Notes: a model not told the origin generated them from the letters alone. A DNA stretch of 41,490 nt from an uncultured Blautia sp. (GCA_934409175.1 CAKRVX010000009.1:1-41490), one strand, 5' to 3'; positions 1-8,800 are shown, numbered from the stretch's first letter. Made by a program: numbers and translations.

Positions 1-1
1 T

Positions 2-85
2 GATTTCGTTATTTTCCAAAGAGAATGTCCTGTAAAGGATGAGATATGGAAACTTACGGAGTTTCAGGGATATTTTCGTATATAA
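2..85 (+). CDS. C-terminal tail of an upstream gene (partial)
   Basis: A reading frame is open from the window edge and encodes 27 residues ending in a stop at 83-85. The last residues read FQGYFRI. It is too short to assign to a family. The next gene starts 135 bases later behind its own promoter, so this is probably the end of a separate upstream gene. It could also be chance. Confidence 0.3.
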   Translation, partial: DFVIFQRECPVKDEIWKLTEFQGYFRI

Positions 86-96
86 AAATTGAAAAA

Positions 97-114
97 ATGT
101 TGTTTTTACAACAT
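97..114 (+). promoter_or_regulatory. Perfect 7-4-7 palindrome, candidate Crp/Fnr-family (HcpR-like) operator
   Basis: ATGTTGT and ACAACAT flank TTTT as an exact inverted repeat. The spacing is typical of Crp/Fnr-family dimers. Its centre (105.5) lies about 41.5 bases upstream of the start point predicted from the -10 box at 135-140, which is the class II activator position. Hcp genes in many anaerobes are controlled by HcpR, a Crp/Fnr-family regulator. Assigning this site to HcpR is inference. Confidence 0.55.
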
Positions 115-134
115 ACAGAAAGAGAATTCTAGGA

Positions 135-140
135 TATACT
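135..140 (+). promoter_or_regulatory. -10 box of the ferredoxin-hcp promoter
   Basis: TATACT is a good -10 element with no convincing -35 box 17 bases upstream (CATACA). This fits a promoter that needs an activator bound at the palindrome just upstream. The predicted start is near 147, giving a leader of about 73 bases. Confidence 0.45.
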
Positions 141-219
141 TTGCCATGTGATCGGGAAACAGAAAACAATGACAGCAAATATTCATATATAAGATCAGAA
201 TATCACAGGAGGAAAAAAT

Positions 220-825
220 ATGATCCGTAAAATCATACACATTAATGAAGAAAAATGCAACGGCTGTGGTTTATGTGCCAGTGCCTGCCAGGAAGGGGCA
301 ATTGGAATCGTGAACGGAAAAGCAAAGCTGCTGCGGGATGATTACTGTGATGGACTTGGCAACTGCCTGCCGGTATGTCCCACCAATGCAATTTCTTTTA
401 CAGAAAGAGAAGCAGCAGCATTCGATGAGGCTGCAGTGAAGGAAAATATGACAGCAACTGCACTCAGGCAGTGGCCGGTACAGATCAAACTGGTACCTGT
501 TAACGCACCTTATTTTGACGGAGCTCATCTTCTGATCGCAGCAGATTGTACAGCATATGCTTACAGGAACTTTCATCAGGATTTTATCCGTGGAAAAGTT
601 ACGCTGATTGGATGTCCGAAGCTGGATGAAGGTGATTACAGTGAAAAACTGACAGAGATCATCCGACAGAATAATATTAAGAGCGTAACGATTGTGCGGA
701 TGGAAGTTCCGTGCTGCGGCGGACTTGCCAGAGCAGCAGAGAATGCGCTGAGAAATAGTGGAAAATTTATTCCATGGCAGGTAAAAGTCATCTCTACAGA
801 TGGATATATTGTGGATAACATGTAA
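220..825 (+). CDS. 4Fe-4S ferredoxin-type protein, Hcp partner
   Basis: This 201-residue protein probably carries electrons in the cytoplasm and is the likely redox partner of the hcp product encoded 26 bases downstream. Residues 13-23 show the classical C-x2-C-x2-C-x3-C motif. The second motif is unusual: C43, C49 and C53 are present, but the position expected to be the second cysteine is L46 (in a DGLGNC context). The second cluster may therefore be 3Fe-4S or use an Asp ligand. The remaining ~130 residues form an unassigned domain with a Cys-Cys-Gly-Gly motif near residue 168. The start is set by a CAGGAGG site ending 6 bases before the ATG. Similar genes accompany hcp in clostridia (known). 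Its exact partner role is inferred. Confidence 0.88.
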   Translation: MIRKIIHINEEKCNGCGLCASACQEGAIGIVNGKAKLLRDDYCDGLGNCLPVCPTNAISFTEREAAAFDEAAVKENMTATALRQWPVQIKLVPVNAPYFDGAHLLIAADCTAYAYRNFHQDFIRGKVTLIGCPKLDEGDYSEKLTEIIRQNNIKSVTIVRMEVPCCGGLARAAENALRNSGKFIPWQVKVISTDGYIVDNM

Positions 826-851
826 AAAATATAGTATAAAGGAGATAAAAA

Positions 852-2444
852 ATGGACAGACAGATGTTTTGTTTTCAGTGTGAACAGACTGCAGGATGCG
901 GTGGATGTACAGGAAAAGCAGGAGTATGTGGAAAAACAGCAAATACTGCAGGATTGCAGGATGAACTGACAGGCGCCCTTATCGGACTTGCCCGTGCCTG
1001 TGCAAACAACCAGAAAAAAGAAACAACAGACAGGATTATCATTGAGGGACTTTTTACCACAGTTACTAACGTAGCTTTTGATGACGAATCCATCTGTGAA
1101 ATGATTAATAAAGTGAATGCAGAAAAGAACAGAATCGTTCCTGATTGTGCGGCCTGTGCGTCAAGATGTGGAAATACAGACAATTATGATATGAAACGCA
1201 TGTGGAATGCAGAGGAAGATATCCGTTCTCTGAAATCTCTGATCCTGTTTGGAATCAGGGGAATGGCAGCTTATGCATATCATGCAATGGTTTTGGGGTA
1301 TACAGATCAGGAAGTTAATGATTTCTTCTATAAAGCGTTGTTCACCCTGGCAGAAGACTGGAAAATGGAGGAATTACTTCCTGTAGTGCTGGAAGTGGGA
1401 AAAATAAATCTAAGTTGTATGGCGCTTCTGGACAAGGCGAATACAGAAACTTTTGGAACACCCATACCTGTAACAGTACCTCTGAAAGTAGAGAAGGGAC
1501 CCTTCATTGTAGTGACAGGACATGATCTCTATGATCTCAAACTCCTTCTTCAGCAGACAGAAGGAAAAGGCATCAACGTTTATACCCATGGTGAAATGCT
1601 TCCTGCACATGCGTATCCGGAATTGAAAAAATTCTCTCACCTGAAAGGAAATTTCGGAACAGCATGGCAGAATCAGCAAAAAGAATTTTCTGATATTCCG
1701 GCACCGGTTCTTTACACTACTAATTGCCTGATGCCTCCGAAAGACAGTTATGCAGACAGAGTATTTACCACAGAGATGGTATCTTTTCCTGGCATTACTC
1801 ACATTGATGACAAAAAAGATTTCACACCGGTGATCAGGAAAGCTCTGGAACTTGGCGGTTACACAGAAGACACTCAGTTTACCGGAATCAACGGCGGAAC
1901 AGAGGTTATGACAGGTTTTGCGCATGGAACAGTTCTGGGAGTTGCAGATAAAGTGATTGAAGCAGTCAAGTCTGGGGATATCCGTCATTTCTTCCTGGTA
2001 GGCGGCTGTGATGGTGCACGCAAAGGCAGAAATTATTATACAGATTTCGTGAAGCAGACCCCGGATGATACTATTATCCTTACCCTTGCCTGCGGAAAAT
2101 ATCGTTTCAACGATCTTAATCTTGGAACCATCGGCGGTCTTCCGAGAATTATGGATATGGGACAATGCAATGATGCCTACAGCGCTATCAAAGTAGCAGT
2201 CGCTCTTGCTGAAGCTTTCAATTGCAGCGTAAATGAACTTCCACTCAGTATGATTCTTGCCTGGTACGAGCAGAAAGCGGTCTGCATTCTTCTTACTTTG
2301 CTCCACTTAGGAATCAAGAATATTCGTTTAGGACCTACTCTGCCGTCGTTCATTTCCCCTAATGTTCTGAACTATCTGGTAGAAAACTACAACATTGCTC
2401 CGGTAACAACACCGGAAGAAGACCTGAAAAGCATTTTAGGATAA
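852..2444 (+). CDS. hcp: Hydroxylamine reductase (hybrid cluster protein)
   Basis: Hcp (530 residues) is a cytoplasmic Fe-S enzyme linked to hydroxylamine reduction and to nitric oxide and nitrosative stress protection. The N-terminal cysteines C7, C10, C19 and C26, in the FCFQCEQT context, bind the first cubane cluster. Further on, GHDLYDLK, THGEMLPAH, YTTNCLMPP, GGCDGARKGR and TLACGKYRFN carry the His, Glu and Cys ligands expected for the hybrid Fe-S-O cluster. Length is normal for the family. The start has an AAAGGAG site 5-6 bases upstream. It is co-transcribed with the preceding ferredoxin gene and presumably shares the palindromic operator at 97-114. No truncation or missing ligand is visible. 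Confidence 0.97.
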   Translation: MDRQMFCFQCEQTAGCGGCTGKAGVCGKTANTAGLQDELTGALIGLARACANNQKKETTDRIIIEGLFTTVTNVAFDDESICEMINKVNAEKNRIVPDCAACASRCGNTDNYDMKRMWNAEEDIRSLKSLILFGIRGMAAYAYHAMVLGYTDQEVNDFFYKALFTLAEDWKMEELLPVVLEVGKINLSCMALLDKANTETFGTPIPVTVPLKVEKGPFIVVTGHDLYDLKLLLQQTEGKGINVYTHGEMLPAHAYPELKKFSHLKGNFGTAWQNQQKEFSDIPAPVLYTTNCLMPPKDSYADRVFTTEMVSFPGITHIDDKKDFTPVIRKALELGGYTEDTQFTGINGGTEVMTGFAHGTVLGVADKVIEAVKSGDIRHFFLVGGCDGARKGRNYYTDFVKQTPDDTIILTLACGKYRFNDLNLGTIGGLPRIMDMGQCNDAYSAIKVAVALAEAFNCSVNELPLSMILAWYEQKAVCILLTLLHLGIKNIRLGPTLPSFISPNVLNYLVENYNIAPVTTPEEDLKSILG

Positions 2445-2609
2445 ACGTTTTCTTCTGCATGAACTGTGACAGAAACGTGCATAAGCGTGTCACACTTCCG
2501 GCACAGTCTTCTCTTTTGATTTTTTGAGGATATAATTATTTACGTAGCTAGAGTACAGAAGTTTATTTATTAAGAAAACATCTGGAAAAAATAAGAGGAG
2601 GGATAAAGA

Positions 2610-3008
2610 ATGGAAGCAGAGACAGTTGTGAATGCACAAAATGGAAATTTCTCACAGGCAGTTCTGGATACGGCGGTCAGAAAAATACGAACCGGCGCAA
2701 CCATATGGAAAACGATTGGGATATTTCAGATTATAATCGGGACAATGCTGATCATTATTGGATATGGATTTCTGACTATTATCATAGGAATATGGAATCT
2801 GGTGCAGGCCGGAAGAACACGAAAAAATGCAGATTATTTTCAGACAGACCACAGCAATATTGTAAATTATTATGAATCGCAGACAGTTATGCTGATCGTT
2901 TTTGCAGTATTAAACCTGATATTTGGAGGTATTTTCGGTGTGATAGGCTCAATCTATGATCTGAGTGTCAGAGGCTACATATTAGCACACAGAAAAGAAT
3001 TGGGCTGA
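2610..3008 (+). CDS. Small membrane protein, unknown function
   Basis: A 132-residue protein with a polar N-terminus. Two closely spaced hydrophobic segments (about 37-70, rich in Ile) are followed by a polar stretch, then another hydrophobic segment (about 91-117). This predicts a small integral membrane protein with the basic C-terminal tail outside the bilayer. No family is recognised. The start has a strong GAGGAGGG site. It lies 165 bases after hcp with a TATAAT-like box at 2531, so it may have its own promoter. It ends at a strong terminator (3035-3085). Confidence 0.7.
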   Translation: MEAETVVNAQNGNFSQAVLDTAVRKIRTGATIWKTIGIFQIIIGTMLIIIGYGFLTIIIGIWNLVQAGRTRKNADYFQTDHSNIVNYYESQTVMLIVFAVLNLIFGGIFGVIGSIYDLSVRGYILAHRKELG

Positions 3009-3034
3009 AGGTATATTTTGGACACCAATACTAC

Positions 3035-3085
3035 AAAAGAATCTCCCCTGACAGAGGCTATGTCAGAGGAGATTCTTTGTTTTTT
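3035..3085. terminator. Bidirectional rho-independent terminator
   Basis: A long stem pairs AAGAATCTCC and CTGACA with TGTCAG and GGAGATTCTT, followed by TTTGTTTTTT. The left flank AAAA provides a short T-run on the opposite strand. It can therefore end both the membrane protein gene and the convergent regulator gene. Confidence 0.85.
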
Positions 3086-4517
3086 ACGGGAGTCGGGATA
3101 TGTACTGTTTCAGTATATGTAAAGTATCTTCCATGGAATAAACCATGGGACTTCCGGACAGGCCGTGGAAGAAATCAGAAAAAATTCTGCACAGTGTATT
3201 ATCTGAAATATGAATATCACAACAGTATGCCCCGAATATAAAAGAATTTGTAGTATAAAAATGCAGGCCGGATGAAGGGGTTGCATAAACAGTCAGATAC
3301 TCCGGTATCTGTACGATATTTGGCCTGACAATCAGGCTGGTTACGGTTCCCTGGAGTGTTTCGTTGTACAAAGATGTCAGCATAAGTTTAATGTCAGAAG
3401 GATCCAGGGGAGGCACATATTGTGGTGGCAGATCCTGAAGTATGCAGGTTTTTACAAGCGTGTTCAGTCCTTCCTCAGAGAAGATTGTAAGGTAATTCTG
3501 AGAGATATTTCGCAGGGTGGAGAAATGTTTTTCTACCAGGCGAAACATGGGATTGTAAGGCATATCAGCACTGCACATATATTTTTTTATTATTTCAGGA
3601 GTAATGTAACGGCCGGGGCAGGGCTGTGACATCAGGACCTGAAGGCTGTCGTTATCCGTTTTTGTAATATATTCCTGCAGTACTTCCAGAATGTTGGAAC
3701 TACATTGCACCCACAGATCGCAGTTCTGTATCAGTGTATGGAAAAAATTCAGATAACAGGAAATCAGTTCTCTATTATTGGTGATTTGTGCGGTGTTTAA
3801 ATCTTCGGACATCAAAATAAGATAATTTGGAGTAATGATATAATAATTCAGCGGGGACATGGCGTAGGTCTGAGCAGATTTTTTGAAAGAATAAGGTTTA
3901 TAGTTTCCTCTGGAAGCCAGACATAATGGAATGATGGAACTAAGTTTCTGCAAGTTTTTACGTGCAGGGGAACCGGATCTGCGTCCGGATTTCAGGCAAA
4001 GGAGTTCGTTTACGACAAAGTTTCGCCCATTCAGCCAGAGCTCCATTAACTCCATTGTTAAATTTAACTTTTCAGGAACCAGTAATTCAAATTCTGTATC
4101 AGAGAGTGCAGAGTGAGAGGTTTCGTAGATTAATACGGAGCGGATAAGGCTGTGTACAGCATATTCGCCCCGGATCAGCTGATCTGTGACAGGTACAGAA
4201 GAAACCTCTGGTGGGGAGGGCATAGTGAAATTAATGGCTGCCAGTGTGTTCAGCAGATCACAGACTGCCTGTCGGTTCTCATAAGCTTCTTCTCCCTGAA
4301 GCCGGGTATCATATAAGCGGAAAAATTCCTGCCGTTCATCTATAGTCAGGTCAAAATGCTGAGCAAGTGTCTGAACAGATTTATAAGAAAGGGTTCTCTC
4401 GTCAGTCAGTGCCTTGTGGATAGAAGTCCTTTCAATGCCGAGGGTTCTGGACAATGAGGCAATGGATTCTCCGTGACTGCTGATTAATTCTTTCAGATAA
4501 GTGCTGAATTGTGACAT
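3084..4517 (-). CDS. HTH-type transcriptional regulator, large, unknown ligand
   Basis: This 477-residue protein starts with a Xre/lambda-repressor-like helix-turn-helix (about residues 5-62; ESIASLSRTLGIERTSIHKAL forms the core). About 400 residues without a recognised domain follow and probably sense a signal or form oligomers. No membrane segment is evident. The start has an AGGAGG site a few bases upstream. It is divergent from the two exported proteins at 4810-6582 and shares their 292-base intergenic region, so it may regulate them (inference). Confidence 0.75.
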   Translation of the reverse strand: MSQFSTYLKELISSHGESIASLSRTLGIERTSIHKALTDERTLSYKSVQTLAQHFDLTIDERQEFFRLYDTRLQGEEAYENRQAVCDLLNTLAAINFTMPSPPEVSSVPVTDQLIRGEYAVHSLIRSVLIYETSHSALSDTEFELLVPEKLNLTMELMELWLNGRNFVVNELLCLKSGRRSGSPARKNLQKLSSIIPLCLASRGNYKPYSFKKSAQTYAMSPLNYYIITPNYLILMSEDLNTAQITNNRELISCYLNFFHTLIQNCDLWVQCSSNILEVLQEYITKTDNDSLQVLMSQPCPGRYITPEIIKKYMCSADMPYNPMFRLVEKHFSTLRNISQNYLTIFSEEGLNTLVKTCILQDLPPQYVPPLDPSDIKLMLTSLYNETLQGTVTSLIVRPNIVQIPEYLTVYATPSSGLHFYTTNSFIFGAYCCDIHISDNTLCRIFSDFFHGLSGSPMVYSMEDTLHILKQYISRLP

Positions 4518-4809
4518 AGGATCATCCTCCTAAACTGGATAAGATAATGTATATTTAGAAATATTATAAAATTTTAATCTGAATAAATCAAGAAAAAATA
4601 TAAAATGCATATGATACATGAAAATATGAATGAGTTTTGCAGATAATAATAAAAATGTGACATGGTTATTAGAAAAAAATAGCACATATGTTGTCACATA
4701 TTGCGTGAAAACAACTGTTTTATTAAAATATTTTTAATTATAGAAATAAAAAACAGTGAAACAACAATCAGGTTATGGAGTTACAGTAAGGCGAAGGAGG
4801 GCAGTGAAA
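4518..4809. other. AT-rich divergent promoter region
   Basis: This is a very AT-rich gap of 292 bases between the HTH regulator and the exported protein gene. It should hold both promoters. I could not define a convincing -35/-10 pair or a clear operator. No gene is supported here. Confidence 0.4.
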
Positions 4810-5835
4810 ATGAAAAAAGGAAAAAGAAGTATGGCAGTTGTTGGCATGTGTATCATACTGGGATGCACAGGGGGAGTTTCAGAAACTGCATATGCGGCAT
4901 CAAAAGATGAAATAGAGGAAGTTTTCTGGAACTATGTAGAGGAGACCTTGATCCCACAATATGGAGTTATGAATATTCATACAGCAGAAGCAGAACAGGC
5001 AGATAACTGGAAGGAGACTGATTTTCACGGACTGCTTTCAGCAACAATAAAAGACTTCGATAACGATGAACAGCCGGAAATGCTGACAGTGCAGTTTTCT
5101 GATTATTCAGAAGAAAAAGGCGTTGGCGGTATATGCCTTGTGATGTATGAATATCAGGATTCCGGTGAGATAACGACAGGAGCATCGAAGAAGATGGATA
5201 TATCAGGATATACCTGGAGAAGTATCGGATATCGTCAGACCAGTGTATTTACGTATGAGTATCAGGGAGAAACGTATATTGCACTGGATAATTATTGGAA
5301 AGCAAATGAAAGCATTGTGACGGTATCTTTTTTTCAGTATGGAAAGAGCGGATTTGAGGAAATGTTTGTTCCGCATACGGATCAGAGTGTATATAGAGCA
5401 AAGTTTGATTATGCAGGAGGAGTTGGATATCAGGTACAGGGAATCGGGGATATTTATGTAAGGAATGCAGAGTCTGAACCGGGAAATCCGTTGTTCTGCG
5501 GCGATGACTGGGATTATGTCCTTAAATTTACGTATGAAACAGACCCAGATCTGACAGAAGAAGAACAGAAGGAATATATGGATACTTATAGAAATCTTTT
5601 AGAGTCTCATGGACTGAAGGCAGAGGATGAACGTATTGGAATGTCACAGAATGGTGGCTGGACTGAACTTGCAGAGGGTGAACTTCTTGAAACAGCACCG
5701 GATATTTATACTGCTGTAGAAGGAGATATTACCTTTATTTCCGCTATTTATACAGACAGAGGAAGCGAGCGTGACAAAAAACAGCTGTTTAAAAAAGATT
5801 ATCAGAAAACGCTGGATAAGTTCCGTACAGAATAA
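4810..5835 (+). CDS. Exported protein of unknown function
   Basis: The ATG at 4810 is preferred over an upstream in-frame ATG because an AAGGAGG site lies 9 bases before it. This gives 341 residues. The N-terminus is a signal peptide: a basic start (MKKGKR), a hydrophobic core, and a likely cleavage after AYA. A Cys inside the core (ILGC) is a weak alternative lipobox. The mature part is acidic and rich in Tyr, Glu and Asp, with a DFDNDEQPEM stretch that resembles a short calcium-binding-type loop. No enzyme motif is recognised. It is followed 18 bases later by a lipoprotein-like gene, so the two are probably one operon. Confidence 0.75.
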   Translation: MKKGKRSMAVVGMCIILGCTGGVSETAYAASKDEIEEVFWNYVEETLIPQYGVMNIHTAEAEQADNWKETDFHGLLSATIKDFDNDEQPEMLTVQFSDYSEEKGVGGICLVMYEYQDSGEITTGASKKMDISGYTWRSIGYRQTSVFTYEYQGETYIALDNYWKANESIVTVSFFQYGKSGFEEMFVPHTDQSVYRAKFDYAGGVGYQVQGIGDIYVRNAESEPGNPLFCGDDWDYVLKFTYETDPDLTEEEQKEYMDTYRNLLESHGLKAEDERIGMSQNGGWTELAEGELLETAPDIYTAVEGDITFISAIYTDRGSERDKKQLFKKDYQKTLDKFRTE

Positions 5836-5853
5836 ATAATAAGGGGGAATGGT

Positions 5854-6582
5854 ATGTTAAAGAGAAAAGTGAAAAAGGCGGCTCTTTTTCTGGTGATACT
5901 GAGCAGCCTGGTATGCAGCTCCTGTAATAAAACACTGGCAGGAAAAAAGACAGAAAATTATAAGAAAGCGATAGAAGGATATAACGAAAAATTATCCAGA
6001 CAAAGAGTTTCCTGGACAATGCCTGACGGTACAACAACCGATATTTCTACAAGGGGTTTTCAGTTTGCACTGGTTCAGATTAATCCTGGAAATGTTCCGG
6101 ATCTGGTACTTCTCAAAGATACAAAGAAGCATCTGGAAGATGACGGAGTTTATAAGATATATACCTGCAGGGAAGGTTTTCCATATGAGGTTAAGAAAAT
6201 TGAGAAATTTATCGGATGTTATCCTGGTACGGGGGTTTATGTTGCAGAACAGTCCAATTCATATCAGGATGCCAGAACAGAATTGTATTATTATCTGCCG
6301 GATTGTTCCGAGAAAGCAGAAACCTGCATTTTGTCAAGTGAAATAGGAAGCTGTTTAGTGCATGGTGACGGAACAAAGGAATATAGCTGGTATGGAATAC
6401 TTCAGGAGGAAAATGCATATGACAGTGATTATTATGCGAAAATTCAGGAGAATGCACCTGTCAGTGAAGAGGAATTTAATAAGAAGCTGACAGAAATGAC
6501 TGGAAAAACGAAACTGCTGGAACTTTCAGAAATAGAATTTTATGCAAATACGGAAGAAAACAGAGAAAAATATCTGAAATAA
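5854..6582 (+). CDS. Putative lipoprotein of unknown function
   Basis: This 242-residue protein has a lipoprotein-type N-terminus: basic MLKRKVKK, a hydrophobic stretch, then CSSC with C24 as the probable lipidated cysteine. The body is polar and tyrosine-rich, like its upstream neighbour, with no recognised domain. The start has an AAGGGGG site 6 bases upstream and the gap to the preceding gene is short. The pair is likely a co-expressed surface module whose role cannot be read from sequence. A signal-peptidase-I protein is the alternative. Confidence 0.72.
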   Translation: MLKRKVKKAALFLVILSSLVCSSCNKTLAGKKTENYKKAIEGYNEKLSRQRVSWTMPDGTTTDISTRGFQFALVQINPGNVPDLVLLKDTKKHLEDDGVYKIYTCREGFPYEVKKIEKFIGCYPGTGVYVAEQSNSYQDARTELYYYLPDCSEKAETCILSSEIGSCLVHGDGTKEYSWYGILQEENAYDSDYYAKIQENAPVSEEEFNKKLTEMTGKTKLLELSEIEFYANTEENREKYLK

Positions 6583-6696
6583 CATATAAAGTTCCGTGGG
6601 GGAATTCCAGATACTGGAACTGCCTGGATTGCCGGAATCCCTGAGAAAAGAAAAACGATGATGTAATATAAAGTAACTGTAGAGTAAAACAGTGAC

Positions 6697-6726
6697 TTGA
6701 CAATACCATATCTCCAAATGTATAAT
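6697..6726 (+). promoter_or_regulatory. Promoter of the T-box-ilvBN operon
   Basis: TTGACA (6697-6702) and TATAAT (6721-6726) are both consensus, with an 18-base spacer. The predicted start is near 6733, giving a ~330-base leader that contains the T-box. Confidence 0.85.
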
Positions 6727-6732
6727 AATTAC

Positions 6733-7030
6733 CAATAAACAATAACTGAACAACATACGAAAATGCAATGACAGGGAGGAGTATATAACATTGTGAAGCG
6801 CAGAGAGAAAGCGGCAGGTGGAAGCTTTCGTGAACGAGTTATAGAAGTAGCCCTCGAGCAGTGATCCCAACGGTATATTATTAATATGCCAAGTAGGCGT
6901 CAACGTCAGTTCCACGTTACTGGAACACAGTATATCAGTACTGATAAAGTGCAGAGTAAAAACTCTGAATACAGGTGGTACCGCGGAACAGTTTTCGCCC
7001 TGGGCAAACAGCCCGGGGCGTTTTTTTTCG
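6733..7030 (+). promoter_or_regulatory. T-box leader controlling ilvB
   Basis: The leader contains the hallmark T-box sequence GGTGGTACCGCG (6974-6985), which pairs with the uncharged tRNA acceptor end. It precedes a competing terminator (6996-7028). Upstream lie AGAGAG and GGTGGAAG, typical of Stem I. A CTC triplet at 6853-6855, followed by a purine, sits where the specifier codon could be. This would imply sensing of tRNA-Leu, which suits a branched-chain amino acid operon. The T-box assignment is firm; the specifier is tentative because Stem I was not folded. Confidence 0.93.
6996..7028 (+). terminator. T-box attenuator terminator
   Basis: CGCCCTGGGC and GCCCGGGGCG form a GC-rich stem with a five-base loop (AAACA), followed by eight T residues. 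It is mutually exclusive with the antiterminator formed by the T-box sequence just upstream. Confidence 0.92.
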
Positions 7031-7063
7031 CCTGAGTCCCCATACAAAAAGGAGGTCCAACAT

Positions 7064-8782
7064 ATGAAACAAATATCCGGCAACAAACTTTTAGTCAAAG
7101 CCTTAAAAGAAGAAGGTGTAGAATATCTTTTCGGCTATCCCGGTGCCTGCACCATCGACATCAGTGATGAACTTTACAAACAAAATGACGTAAAGATCAT
7201 TCTCCCACGTCATGAACAGGCTCTTGTCCATGAAGCCGATGCATATGCCAGAACCACTGGAAAAGTGGGAGTATGTCTTGTAACCAGCGGTCCTGGAGCT
7301 ACCAATCTCGTAACTGGCCTCGCGACTGCCAACTACGACAGTGTCCCTCTTGTATGCTTTACAGGTCAGGTAGCCCGTCATCTTATCGGAAATGACGCAT
7401 TCCAGGAAGTAGACATCGTAGGGATCACCCGCAGCATCACTAAATATGGTGTAACGGTTCGCAGACGTGAGGATCTTGGCCGTATTATCAAAGAAGCATT
7501 CTATATTGCCCGTACCGGACGTCCTGGTCCTGTTCTTATTGACCTGCCGAAAGATGTTATGGCAGAACTGGGCAGTGCTGAATATCCGAAGAATGTCAAT
7601 ATCCGCGGATACAAACCAAACACAGATGTCCATATCGGACAGCTTAAACGTGCCCTGAAAGTTTTATATAAAGCAAAACGCCCGTTATTTCTTGCAGGAG
7701 GTGGTGTTGTAATTTCCCGTGCACATGAAATTTTCCGTGAAGTAGTGGAGAAGACAAATGTTCCGGTTGTTACAACAGTAATGGGAAAAGGCGCCATTCC
7801 GACAGATCATCCACTCTATATTGGAAATCTGGGTATGCATGGGGCTTATGCAGCAAATATGGCAGTCAGCAACTGCGATGTGCTTTTTTCTATTGGAACT
7901 CGATTTAATGACCGAATCACAGGAAAACTTCATGAGTTTGCACCCCATGCGCAGATTGTTCATATTGACATTGATACGGCATCCATTTCCCGAAATATTC
8001 AGGTGGATATTCCCATCGTTGCAGATGCAAAAGAAGCTATTACAAAGATGAATGAATATGTTCAGGAATGTTCCACTGGCAAATGGCTGAATCAGATCAA
8101 AGAATGGAAAGAGGAACATCCGCTGAAAATGCGTCCAAATGATGTCTTAAGTCCGATGGATATTCTGAAAGAGATCAATGAGAAGTTTGAGAACAGTATT
8201 ATTGTTACGGATGTAGGACAGCATCAGATGCTGGTTTCTCAGTATGCAGAAGTGACGGAAGGAAAACAGATGATCATGTCCGGTGGTCTGGGAACCATGG
8301 GATACGGACTTCCGGGCGGAATCGGAGCCAAGATTGGAAATCCTGACAGACCGGTTATTGTAATTTCCGGTGACGGTGGTGTCCAGATGAATATTCAGGA
8401 GCTTGCAACAGCAGTGCTGGAAGAACTTCCGGTGATTCTGTGTATCTTTAATAACGAATATCTGGGAATGGTACGTCAGTGGCAGAAACTTTTCTATGGC
8501 AAACGTTATGCGATGACAAACTTACGTGCCGGAGCACTTTCACGTCGTACAGAAGGTATGGAGTATCCGCAGTATACTCCGGATTTTATCAAACTTGCAG
8601 AAAGTTACAGAGCAAAAGGTATCCGTGTAACAAAGAAAGAAGAAATCGCGGCAGCTTTTGAGGAAGCAAAGAAAAATACAAAAGCACCTACAGTAATCGA
8701 ATTTATTATTGATCCGGAGGAAATGGTTTATCCTATGATCAAACCAGGAGGAACTCTGGAAGATATGATCATGGATTGTTAA
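7064..8782 (+). CDS. ilvB: Acetolactate synthase large (catalytic) subunit
   Basis: This 572-residue, full-length enzyme condenses two pyruvates, or pyruvate with 2-oxobutyrate, in the first common step of valine, leucine and isoleucine synthesis. It uses thiamine diphosphate. The catalytic glutamate is E51 in LPRHEQ. The ThDP/Mg-binding motif GDGG...N is near residues 445-475 (GDGGVQMNIQEL ending in IFNN). An FAD-type central domain lies between. The start has an AAAGGAGGT site. It is controlled by the T-box leader and followed by the regulatory subunit 18 bases downstream. The N-terminal GYPGACTIDISDE differs from the more usual GYPGGAVLPIYD, a lineage feature rather than a defect. Confidence 0.97.
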   Translation: MKQISGNKLLVKALKEEGVEYLFGYPGACTIDISDELYKQNDVKIILPRHEQALVHEADAYARTTGKVGVCLVTSGPGATNLVTGLATANYDSVPLVCFTGQVARHLIGNDAFQEVDIVGITRSITKYGVTVRRREDLGRIIKEAFYIARTGRPGPVLIDLPKDVMAELGSAEYPKNVNIRGYKPNTDVHIGQLKRALKVLYKAKRPLFLAGGGVVISRAHEIFREVVEKTNVPVVTTVMGKGAIPTDHPLYIGNLGMHGAYAANMAVSNCDVLFSIGTRFNDRITGKLHEFAPHAQIVHIDIDTASISRNIQVDIPIVADAKEAITKMNEYVQECSTGKWLNQIKEWKEEHPLKMRPNDVLSPMDILKEINEKFENSIIVTDVGQHQMLVSQYAEVTEGKQMIMSGGLGTMGYGLPGGIGAKIGNPDRPVIVISGDGGVQMNIQELATAVLEELPVILCIFNNEYLGMVRQWQKLFYGKRYAMTNLRAGALSRRTEGMEYPQYTPDFIKLAESYRAKGIRVTKKEEIAAAFEEAKKNTKAPTVIEFIIDPEEMVYPMIKPGGTLEDMIMDC

Positions 8783-8800
8783 TCAGGAGGACAGACTATT

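Noticed and set aside
271..942. 223-residue frame on the minus strand opposite the ferredoxin gene
   Set aside because: It is the antisense shadow of a well-supported gene, has no ribosome site and reads as low-complexity Ile/Cys/His-rich sequence.
1410..2306. 298-residue minus-strand frame inside hcp
   Set aside because: It lies fully opposite the conserved Hcp coding region, and has no family features and no start signals.
2455..2520. Possible terminator after hcp
   Set aside because: GTGACA and TGTCAC can pair, but the loop is long and no T-run follows at the right distance.
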